NCBI GenBank assembly: GCA_020629335.1
Contig: JAHDDN010000096.1
Span: forward strand, 9,027-15,153
From: Chitinophagales bacterium
GTDB lineage: Bacteria > Bacteroidota > Bacteroidia > Chitinophagales > UBA2359
Length of the DNA stretch: 6,127 bases
Reading direction: 5' to 3'
The position numbers and the translations under genes are program-made. The notes below the pieces were generated by a model. The model saw nothing but the letters and a program-made list of their open reading frames with translations. It made no database searches and was not told the DNA's origin. Below are positions 1 through 6,127 of this stretch, piece by piece (within the stretch, counting starts at the first letter, position 1; each line of letters opens with the position of its first letter).

Positions 1-985
1 CAGTCGCTTCTCCATTGTAAACAATCCCGAGATTGGCGTCTATATTACAGCCTACATAATCGTTATCATATTGTCCTAAATCGGGGTCTACCCACTGACC
101 AAAGTAAACGCTATCTAGTGATACATTTGATTTATTATTTAATAGATATTTATAGAAGGTCATGTTATTAACTTCATCATTAGTGGCAAAGGCGAAAGCT
201 AATGCACCTACTTCTAAACCAATTGCTTCGCCTCCTGTTTCTGTATGATCATTTCCTTTATCATTAAAGACCCACCAAATCATTTGGTCAGCATAGACCC
301 CACAATTTTCCGAGTCTATTACGGGATAATCTCCAGCCGTTGGATCATAAATACCATTTCCATCAAAGTCAAAATAAGGGGCTAATTCTTTATCTTCTGG
401 GAAGTCAAATCCTTGAGCGATTAGGTGAGGATTGTTTTTTCCTGGCCACAATAGTACTTCTTCGTTTATTTCTGAGGCCTCTACCGTACTTATGTTTGGA
501 TCGCTAAATAGATCTCTTAGTGCATCGATATCTTCTGCTTTTACTTCAAAGAATAGGTCGAATTCCTGGCAAACATCTTCTGTTACTTCTCCATTCTCAT
601 CTAATGGGCCTGGCCAGAAATCATTGCCTGATTGTCGGTAGGTTTGTGCGGCTATTTTTAATTGGCCTAATTGGTCAATACCACCAATCCAAAGTGCGCC
701 TGCAAATATAGAACTAACAGATACTTCTCCAGAACCAACTTCAATTTTAGGTACTTCGTATTTAGCATCTGATAAATCCCACCAGGTATCTCCACCTGTC
801 ATTAAGCCAGCTCTTACGTTGTTGATATTCAATTCGGTATAAGCTGTTGGTCGCTCACATCCTGCGGTAACTTTTGATGCGCTGGAGAAATTTACTTGGC
901 CAACATTTTCCCTGGCAAAAAGTGATAGTGAGCCTAAATAGCAGATTAGGAATATTATGCTTAAGTATTTAATGAGCTTTCTCAT
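1..985 (-). CDS. N-terminal part of a large secreted surface protein (T9SS-family paralogue), cut by the window edge
   Basis: An open frame of 328 codons starts at the ATG at 985-983 and reaches the left edge without a stop, so the C-terminus is unseen. Residues 1-24 form a Sec signal peptide: MRKLIKY, then a hydrophobic stretch, ending SLSLFA before REN. From residue 47 on, the protein is nearly collinear with the N-terminus of the large gene at 1142-5647 and roughly three-quarters identical by eye. Shared blocks include TAYTELNINNVRAG, GGDTWWDLS, FAGALWIGGIDQLGQ, YRQSGNDFWPGPLDENGE, LLWPGKNNPHLIAQGF and YFGQWVDPDLGQYDNDYVGC. Residues 206-214 (DFDGNGIYD) resemble a calcium-binding EF-hand/thrombospondin-3 type loop. 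From the family I infer an exported, probably surface-attached or released protein of unknown function; the sorting domain expected at its C-terminus lies outside the window. The preceding terminator (1084-1120) suggests separate transcription. An in-frame TTG at 994-992 is an alternative but less likely start. Confidence 0.9.
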   Translation of the reverse strand, partial: MRKLIKYLSIIFLICYLGSLSLFARENVGQVNFSSASKVTAGCERPTAYTELNINNVRAGLMTGGDTWWDLSDAKYEVPKIEVGSGEVSVSSIFAGALWIGGIDQLGQLKIAAQTYRQSGNDFWPGPLDENGEVTEDVCQEFDLFFEVKAEDIDALRDLFSDPNISTVEASEINEEVLLWPGKNNPHLIAQGFDFPEDKELAPYFDFDGNGIYDPTAGDYPVIDSENCGVYADQMIWWVFNDKGNDHTETGGEAIGLEVGALAFAFATNDEVNNMTFYKYLLNNKSNVSLDSVYFGQWVDPDLGQYDNDYVGCNIDANLGIVYNGEAT

Positions 986-1083
986 ACTCTTCAATTTTGG
1001 GTAAAAAAGGGTAATACAGAAAATAAATGTACGTAATTATTTATTTATAAGCGTCATAAAAATGCAATTTCTTATCGCAATAA

Positions 1084-1120
1084 AAAATGCGAACTATCCC
1101 AAAGAAATAGTTCGCATTTT
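1084..1120 (-). terminator. Intrinsic terminator of the 1501-aa gene
   Basis: A perfect 14-bp stem joins 1084-1097 (AAAATGCGAACTAT) to 1107-1120 (ATAGTTCGCATTTT) around a 9-nt loop (1098-1106). It starts 22 nt downstream of the stop codon of the large gene. On the minus strand the stem runs into a T-rich stretch (complement of the A-run 1082-1087), as expected for Rho-independent termination. On the plus strand the right arm ends in TTTTCT, so weak bidirectional activity is possible. Almost the same stem recurs at 6085-6120. Confidence 0.85.
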
Positions 1121-1141
1121 CTATTTGTAAGAATTAATTTC

Positions 1142-4100
1142 CTAGAAGGTATCCAAATCTGTTGGTCTGATGACTGCAAACCATTTGATGGTTTTATCAA
1201 GACCTAATTCTGGGGCTTCGATGTGAATAAGGTATACGCCTCCTCCTATTGGGACGCCTTTTTCATTCTTGAGGTCCCACTCTGCATAGTTAATTATTTC
1301 TTGGCCTACTTTTGAACCGTAAGATGTTCCTCCGATGACATCAGAGTTATCAACCTTGATGTCTTTGATCAGGGTGCCATCTAAGTTGAATACTCGAATG
1401 TTACAGATATCTGGCAAATTTGTGATTAGGATACGATTATCCAATTGACTATTTTCATATTCGGAATAAGCATAGTATGGATTGGGTACTGCATAAACCT
1501 CATCTAAGGCATTTTCTGCAATTTCACGTACCTCTTTATTAGCTGCTAAATCGCCAAAATTGAATTGGTAGTGCAATGGCTCTCCTACAGGGGATTGTCG
1601 GTAAGGAGTTGCCATGTGGATCAAGATTTCTGCAGCTGATGGTATTAAGCCTTCACTCATTGGTAGCATTTCATTACCTGGTTCTAATACTGTTGTTGAT
1701 ACATATAAGGCATCATCATAGATTTGTGAAGGAATGGCATCTGCGATTGCTTGTGCTTCTTCTGCTCCATTGATATCGCCTTGTGCTGCTAAATCAATGG
1801 CTTCTTGTTGCTTCTCTAATCTTAAGCTGAAGGCATTATGAGTCGCTACACCATTATCATATCTTGTACCCATGATGTAGACATAATGCTCTCCGCCAAA
1901 TTTTAGGCCATTAGGAAATTGCCCTTGGAATAAAACATCTGTTGGGTTCCAGATCATATCTAATCCATTTTGATTACTGGTGGAGTTTTCACCGAACATC
2001 ATATTCAGGCGCTCTCCAGTTTCAAGGTTGATTGCATAACCGGGGAACCATGAACGACCATATTCAGTATCACTATAAGAACCGTCTAACTTTAATGATT
2101 TGTGGAGACGCATCGTACTTGGAGACGCACCACCTTCATTTAAGCCTTGGGCTTTACCTTGTTCTACTACTACACATTGGGTCCATAGTTCTTTTTCTTG
2201 AGTTAAAACGACTTTGACGCTTGCTAAGTTATCCAAAGTATTATTGGGTAGTTCTGATTCTAATTCACAGCTACTACAACCTGGGCTTACTCCTAGGTAA
2301 TCTCCTCTTACTTTTGCCGCTAAACAGAATGGTGCTATGGCCCCTTCAAGCATTGATTCGTAGTATTCTTCGTCATCATAGCCAGCATAGTCATCGTATA
2401 ATAAATCATCTGGATTATCTGTTCCTGAGCGAATCCAATTGAATACGGATTCCCCATTTTGATCATTCATTGCTCCTAACCATCTGTCTTGACCATTTTC
2501 AAAAGTTAAGCTAGCATCAATGAATGCATTGGTTAATCTTGGCGTTAATGGTTGCTTTAAGGTAACAGTGAAACCAAGAGGTGTTTGATCTCCATCAATT
2601 GCCCAACCGCCTATTGCGATCTCATTCTCTGTTGTCATATTATACTCATTGGCTACATAAGTATTACCATTAGCATCTGTTAATGTCCAAGTTGAGAATG
2701 GAGTAATTAGACCATCTGGCGCATCTCCGATAAAGACATTTTCATCATTGTCTAGTACATTAATGACTACTGATTCACCTACTCCTGTGCTTGCCCTATC
2801 ATCTAATGCGTTGGGACCTTCATTACTTATATTAACCCAAAGGGTTCCTGATATTACTCGATTATTATCTAAATAATAAGTTACTTTATCATAGCCTGAA
2901 TAATCTGCTTTGGGGTCGTATTCAATTGAGGTACCGTCTGAGCTTATTATTATGGCATCTGCATTAGAAGCTTGAGGACTATCTAAATCGACACTCAACA
3001 CTTCTGCATTTTCTGCTACATCATTGGCTGTCAATTCTATTTCTACTGTATAATTTGGATTGCCTGTAAACTCGGCTTTATAGGTGTCATCAGCGGCATA
3101 GGTAAGACCGCTTACATTTCCTACTTCAATGACTACATTTGCTATATCTGTATCACCATATTGATCTGAGACTGTGTAAGTAAATTGTTCTACTCCTTCA
3201 AAGCCTTCATTTGGCTCATAAGTTAGTGTATAATCATCATTGATTGTTACAGTGCCATTCGACAATTCGATTGGGGTATTAGGAGACATGCCTAAAAGAC
3301 CACTTACATTTGGATCAGCCTCTCCTATATTACCAAATACACTATTGTGGATTTTAAGATCAAATGTGCCTGATGGAATTAATAATGGATCATAAACTTT
3401 CACATTGATTGGCCCATTGGGGTCTGAACCACCTACATAAACAGGCGTTTCAGAAAAGCCATTTGCTAATATCTCTGCTTCTGTCTCTGGGGTTAATTCT
3501 AATACATTACCCCCACTTCCTAGGCCACTTAATTGGATGATTTCTGGGCCATCGCCATATTCGGCATTTACTTGGACACCGCCAAACTGTGGTTCTTCTT
3601 TATGAGGAATACCTACATATTTGTCGATTCTATTTCTACCTTCTAAATAAGGTGTTTGTTGACCACCTGCTTGGGGATTCGCATAGTCAAAAGGCTGGTG
3701 TGCATTATGGGCATAAGCCACGACGGAGAAATAGTATTTTCTATTATTCACTAAGCGCTTATCACCTGTGGCGAATTGATCTTCTGTTACTTGGAAGGTG
3801 TGCTTGATACCATTATCTGAGCCTTCTACTTTTAAGATTGGGACAATTGCACCTACAGTAGCATCTGATTCGTAATTAATCAATCTCGTTACTCCATCAA
3901 TGATATCTACTGTGGCAATTTCTCTCGCTTTATTAATATCACTATACTCTGATGTTGATACTTCGCTATCTTTTAGTTGGAAGATTCGGTAGCCTTGGAA
4001 TCGGTATAAGGAGTCTGCTTCCCCTTGTGCTGATAAAACGGCATCTGCTTCTGCATAATCTTCGTTGGCATTATTTCCGCCTTCATTATAAAGGGAAATA

Positions 4101-5647
4101 ATTAATTCTTTATCTAGCTCAATGATGCTCATATCTGGTGCATCGGGGCCATTTACTAATTTGAAGCAACTATCGAATAAGGCTTGCGCTTTGGCATCTG
4201 CTTTTAGCAATGGTTGGAAAGATGGACAGGGATATTCTACTCCATCACGTACCCATACAACGCCAACTATAACATCATCAACACTAGTAGGTAATAATTC
4301 AAATGGGCCAGATACTTGTAAGAATCTTCTATCTGCTGGCGGATTATTCACGGCACATTCAGACCAAACAGTAGGGCTTGTGTCGGAAGGATCATCAGGG
4401 AACATATAAGGATAAGGCTCACCTGCTTCCGTACCATTTCCACCATAAGTTAAAGGCGTACCATTTCTCCAATAACCTGATAAATAGCCATAAAAGTCGG
4501 AAGCTGATCGTGGATTACCTTGAGGAGAGTCATCATTATTGTAATAAACAAAAGCGGACATTCCCAATTCTTCGTATTCATCTTCTCCGTCTTCATTGAC
4601 GCCTATGAATTTTTTAGGGCCTCTAAAGAAATCTACTCCTAACATTGGAATCTCATCATATAAATTATCGGTTGATTCTCCATTATAAACAATCCCTAAA
4701 CCCGCATCTACATTACAACCGACATAATCGTTATCATATTGGCCTAAATCGGGATCTACCCATTGACCAAAGTAAACACTATCTAAACTAGTGGATGCTG
4801 TGTTATTGACTTCGTATTTATAGAAAGTCATATTGTTGACTTCATCATTGGTGGCAAAGGCAAAGGCTAATGCACCTATTTCTAAACCTATTGCTTCCCC
4901 TCCTGTAGCGGTATGATTATCCCCCTTATCATTAAAGATCCACCAAATCATTTGATCAGCATATACTCCAGAACAATCGGTGTCTATTACGGGATAATCG
5001 CCTTCTGTTGGATCATAAACTCCATCTGCATTTAAATCGAAAAATGGGGCTAAATTTTTATTTTCTGGTAAGTTAAATCCTTGTGCGATTAAGTGAGGAT
5101 TATCTTTACCTGGCCATAATAATACATCTTGTGATATATCTGTGGGGCTTACGTAAGAGACTGTTTCATCACTAAATATTTCTCTTAGTGCTGCAATATT
5201 TTCTCCTTTAACCTCAAAGAAGCGATCAAAATCTCCACAAGTTTCCTCCTCTACTTCTCCATTTTCATCTAATGGTCCTGGCCAAAAATCATTGCCAGTT
5301 TGTCGATAAGTTTGAGCCGCTATTTTTAATTGTCCTAATTGGTCAATACCTCCAATCCAAAGGGCTCCTGCAAATAGGGAGCTAACAGAAGTTTCTCCAG
5401 AACCCACTTCTATTTTGGGTACTTCATATCTGCCATTAGATAAATCCCACCAGATATCTCCACCTGTCATTAGACCTGCTCTTACGTTATTGATATTGAG
5501 TTCGGTATAAGCGGTTGCTGGTTGGCAATTAGCTGTTATTTTACCGCTGGTGCTTGTATTTCCTTGTCCTACATCTTCTTTGGCAAAAATCATGGAGGTG
5601 CATAAAAATGCAAAGCATACTAAAAGGCATGTAATTTTTTTCAGCAT
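1142..5647 (-). CDS. Large secreted multidomain protein (1501 aa) with cadherin/Big_9-like segment and T9SS-like C-terminal domain
   Basis: The stop is TAG at 1144-1142. I chose the ATG at 5647-5645 over an in-frame TTG three codons upstream (5656) because it opens directly on a signal peptide: MLKKITC, a hydrophobic core, and a cleavage site after SMIFA at about residue 22. Domains in order: a conserved N-terminal module at about 45-345, shared with the gene at 1-985, including a calcium-loop-like DLNADGVYD at 204-212; a conserved region to about 500; a fibronectin-III-like stretch at about 546-648 (KYYFSVVAYAH); cadherin/Big_9-like repeats at about 780-942, plus the first half of another at 944-970 (ALDDRAS...INVLDNDEN); and a region with CxxC at 1124/1127 and WFPGYAINLETGERLN at about 1200. 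A helical, alanine-rich segment lies at 1276-1305. The C-terminal domain, about 1384-1501, has VPNPYYAY, ITNLPD, a V-x-NLDGTLIKD strand, WDLKNEKGVPIGGGVYLIHI and KWFAVIRPTDLDTF. It resembles T9SS type A/FlgD-Ig-like domains, so surface export is inferred. No catalytic motif is visible and the function is unknown. Confidence 0.93.
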   Translation of the reverse strand: MLKKITCLLVCFAFLCTSMIFAKEDVGQGNTSTSGKITANCQPATAYTELNINNVRAGLMTGGDIWWDLSNGRYEVPKIEVGSGETSVSSLFAGALWIGGIDQLGQLKIAAQTYRQTGNDFWPGPLDENGEVEEETCGDFDRFFEVKGENIAALREIFSDETVSYVSPTDISQDVLLWPGKDNPHLIAQGFNLPENKNLAPFFDLNADGVYDPTEGDYPVIDTDCSGVYADQMIWWIFNDKGDNHTATGGEAIGLEIGALAFAFATNDEVNNMTFYKYEVNNTASTSLDSVYFGQWVDPDLGQYDNDYVGCNVDAGLGIVYNGESTDNLYDEIPMLGVDFFRGPKKFIGVNEDGEDEYEELGMSAFVYYNNDDSPQGNPRSASDFYGYLSGYWRNGTPLTYGGNGTEAGEPYPYMFPDDPSDTSPTVWSECAVNNPPADRRFLQVSGPFELLPTSVDDVIVGVVWVRDGVEYPCPSFQPLLKADAKAQALFDSCFKLVNGPDAPDMSIIELDKELIISLYNEGGNNANEDYAEADAVLSAQGEADSLYRFQGYRIFQLKDSEVSTSEYSDINKAREIATVDIIDGVTRLINYESDATVGAIVPILKVEGSDNGIKHTFQVTEDQFATGDKRLVNNRKYYFSVVAYAHNAHQPFDYANPQAGGQQTPYLEGRNRIDKYVGIPHKEEPQFGGVQVNAEYGDGPEIIQLSGLGSGGNVLELTPETEAEILANGFSETPVYVGGSDPNGPINVKVYDPLLIPSGTFDLKIHNSVFGNIGEADPNVSGLLGMSPNTPIELSNGTVTINDDYTLTYEPNEGFEGVEQFTYTVSDQYGDTDIANVVIEVGNVSGLTYAADDTYKAEFTGNPNYTVEIELTANDVAENAEVLSVDLDSPQASNADAIIISSDGTSIEYDPKADYSGYDKVTYYLDNNRVISGTLWVNISNEGPNALDDRASTGVGESVVINVLDNDENVFIGDAPDGLITPFSTWTLTDANGNTYVANEYNMTTENEIAIGGWAIDGDQTPLGFTVTLKQPLTPRLTNAFIDASLTFENGQDRWLGAMNDQNGESVFNWIRSGTDNPDDLLYDDYAGYDDEEYYESMLEGAIAPFCLAAKVRGDYLGVSPGCSSCELESELPNNTLDNLASVKVVLTQEKELWTQCVVVEQGKAQGLNEGGASPSTMRLHKSLKLDGSYSDTEYGRSWFPGYAINLETGERLNMMFGENSTSNQNGLDMIWNPTDVLFQGQFPNGLKFGGEHYVYIMGTRYDNGVATHNAFSLRLEKQQEAIDLAAQGDINGAEEAQAIADAIPSQIYDDALYVSTTVLEPGNEMLPMSEGLIPSAAEILIHMATPYRQSPVGEPLHYQFNFGDLAANKEVREIAENALDEVYAVPNPYYAYSEYENSQLDNRILITNLPDICNIRVFNLDGTLIKDIKVDNSDVIGGTSYGSKVGQEIINYAEWDLKNEKGVPIGGGVYLIHIEAPELGLDKTIKWFAVIRPTDLDTF

Positions 5648-5660
5648 ATTATTCAATTTT
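4669..5660 (-). repeat. Duplicated segment matching 1-998 (5' part of the tandem paralogues)
   Basis: The 5' thousand bases of the large gene and the partial gene at 1-985 align along their whole visible length. The offset is 4662 at the start codons and 4668 near the left edge, a net difference of two codons. Similarity is high at DNA level (for example 55-120 against 4723-4788) and includes the last bases before the start codon: the 9-mer AAAATTGAA lies at the same distance from the ATG in both genes (990-998 and 5652-5660). This indicates tandem gene duplication with later divergence. Confidence 0.85.
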
Positions 5661-5732
5661 AAGGATGATTGGAGAATGATGGCATTCTCTTTTTAATAGT
5701 GTTGGGTGGCACCAATATGCTTTGAAAAAACA

Positions 5733-5759
5733 TTAGTTCAATTCAAAACAATGAACTAA
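5733..5759. promoter_or_regulatory. Inverted repeat upstream of the 1501-aa gene, possible operator
   Basis: TTAGTTCA (5733-5740) and TGAACTAA (5752-5759) are perfect 8-bp inverted half-sites with an 11-nt AT-rich spacer, about 86 nt upstream of the ATG at 5647. The half-site centres are 19 bp apart, roughly two helical turns, a geometry common for dimeric regulators. The repeat abuts and slightly overlaps a weak TAATTTTA (-7-like) match at 5757-5764. No regulator is encoded in the window, so the role as an operator is inferred only from symmetry and position. Confidence 0.3.
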
Positions 5760-5823
5760 AATTACATTATAAATAATTGGCAATCGTCATGGGGAAGTAA
5801 TATCGTCGTCATTTTTTAGTCAG

Positions 5824-5841
5824 AAATACTGAGTAGTATTT
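5824..5841. repeat. Short perfect hairpin
   Basis: AAATACT (5824-5830) and AGTATTT (5835-5841) form a perfect 7-bp stem with a GAGT tetraloop. It lies between the GC-rich element and the AT-rich upstream region of the large gene, so it may mark the edge of the element. No T-run follows on either strand, which makes a terminator role unlikely. Confidence 0.4.
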
Positions 5842-5881
5842 GCGGTGGATGCGGCTATGAATGCGTGAGGGATGGGAGTGG

Positions 5882-6079
5882 TATGTGGCGTCCGTGAGCC
5901 GACTTACGTAGCTTAGCTGTGCGCAGGCTGGCTTTAGCAGACAAGCGCAGCTTAGCGGAGTAGGAGGTGAACAGCCACATAAGAGCGGACAGCCCGACCC
6001 TTCCTTATTTTTTCATTCGAGGGCGCACACATAGGTGCGCCCCTAATGGCGAATGAAAAAATAAGGAAGGGTCACGCCC
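5882..6079 (-). repeat. GC-rich, highly foldable intergenic element (candidate dispersed repeat or structured RNA)
   Basis: This ORF-free stretch lies directly after the T-run of the terminator at 6085-6120 and upstream of the 1501-aa gene. It is visibly richer in G+C than its surroundings (35 of 60 bases in 5881-5940). On the minus strand it opens with GGGCGTGACCC, forms a long hairpin (5996-6073), and continues GGGTCGGGCTGTCCGCTC. GGGCG (6079-6075) can pair with CGCTC (5987-5983) to close the hairpin domain. A second domain is closed by an 8-bp helix, 5882-5889 (TATGTGGC) with 5974-5981 (GCCACATA). Inside it, 5915-5924 pairs with 5945-5952 through AGCT and GCGC, with a 2-nt bulge. The pairings are read directly from the sequence. 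From memory, similar GGGCGT...GGGTCGGGCT elements recur between genes in other Bacteroidota, but I could not check this. Strand is assigned by the direction of the neighbouring genes and is uncertain. Confidence 0.55.
5996..6073. repeat. Perfect 24-bp inverted repeat with a nested 8-bp hairpin
   Basis: The arm at 5996-6019 (GACCCTTCC...CATTCG) is the exact reverse complement of 6050-6073. The 30-nt interior holds a second helix, GGGCGCAC (6021-6028) with GTGCGCCC (6035-6042), around the loop ACATAG. Only A6020 and 6043-6049 stay unpaired between the two helices. There is no T-run directly after either arm, so it does not look like a simple terminator. As RNA it would make one very stable hairpin of 78 nt; as DNA it could extrude a cruciform. 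Confidence 0.85.
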
Positions 6080-6084
6080 AAAAA

Positions 6085-6120
6085 AAAATGCGAACTACCT
6101 AAAAAGGTAATTCGCATTTT
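6085..6120 (-). terminator. Intrinsic terminator of a gene beyond the right edge
   Basis: Arms 6085-6100 (AAAATGCGAACTACCT) and 6105-6120 pair around an AAAA loop, with a single C/A mismatch (6095 against 6110). Read on the minus strand, the hairpin is followed by a T-run, the complement of the nine A bases at 6080-6088, four of which also pair in the stem. This points to a minus-strand gene ending shortly to the right of the window. The first 13 bases match the left arm of the terminator at 1084-1097 exactly. Confidence 0.8.
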
Positions 6121-6127
6121 CTGCTTT

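Noticed and set aside
432..711. Plus-strand ORFs at 432-641 and 520-711
   Set aside because: Both lie antisense within the partial secreted-protein gene, have low-complexity serine- or leucine-rich translations and no recognisable features. They are shadows of the conserved minus-strand frame.
999..1014. Direct repeat GGGTAA-AAAA-GGGTAA just upstream of the partial gene
   Set aside because: It is short and partly A-run sequence, has no counterpart upstream of the paralogue, and could easily be chance.
1024..1031. TACATTTA as a -7 element for the partial gene
   Set aside because: It is one base off the consensus and no TTG lies at the expected distance upstream, so support is too weak.
1576..4599. 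Several plus-strand ORFs of 61-95 codons inside the large gene, the longest at 4122-4409
   Set aside because: All are antisense to a well-conserved 1501-codon frame and show no domain or signal. Their leucine-, histidine- or serine-rich content comes from the complement of the real codons.
5757..5783. Bacteroidota-type promoter for the large gene: TTG (5783-5781), 16-nt spacer, TAATTTTA (5764-5757)
   Set aside because: The -7 match differs from TAnnTTTG in the last base and the spacer is shorter than usual. In such AT-rich DNA this can occur by chance, so it is not listed as a promoter.
5882..6079. Interpretation of the structured element as a tRNA, CRISPR array, integron attC site or insertion sequence
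   Set aside because: There is no cloverleaf with tRNA consensus bases, no regularly spaced repeats, no GTTRRRY-type core sites and no transposase frame, and target-site duplications could not be seen.

Overview
The window looks like AT-rich chromosomal DNA from a Bacteroidota bacterium. My best guess is a Saprospiria- or Cytophagia-like lineage, and that placement is inferred. The reasons are that the large protein belongs to a secreted, type IX secretion (T9SS)-like family typical of this phylum, that neither start codon has a Shine-Dalgarno sequence, and that both long reading frames begin with signal peptides. No gene could be given a symbol.

Layout, with everything on the minus strand. 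(1) Positions 1-985 hold the N-terminal 328 codons of a secreted protein that runs off the left edge. (2) Positions 986-1141 are a short spacer with a strong intrinsic terminator (1084-1120) that ends the upstream gene. (3) Positions 1142-5647 hold a complete 1501-residue paralogue of the first gene. It has a signal peptide, the same conserved N-terminal module, a cadherin/Big_9-like segment in the middle and a C-terminal domain resembling T9SS sorting domains. (4) Positions 5648-6127 contain no gene. They hold a short inverted repeat just upstream of the large gene, a GC-rich and strongly foldable element (about 5882-6079) that includes a perfect 24-bp inverted repeat, and at the right edge a second terminator whose stem nearly matches the first one.

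The two genes are tandem paralogues whose shared part is roughly three-quarters identical by eye. Each seems to be its own transcription unit, since a terminator separates them and another lies upstream of the second. Both products are probably exported through Sec and then displayed on or released from the cell surface; their molecular function is unknown. The shared terminator sequence allows, but does not prove, a further paralogue just beyond the right edge.

The least explained part is the structured intergenic element at 5882-6079. It carries no ORF, its composition differs from its surroundings, and it has several nested helices. It could be a dispersed repeat family or a structured RNA.
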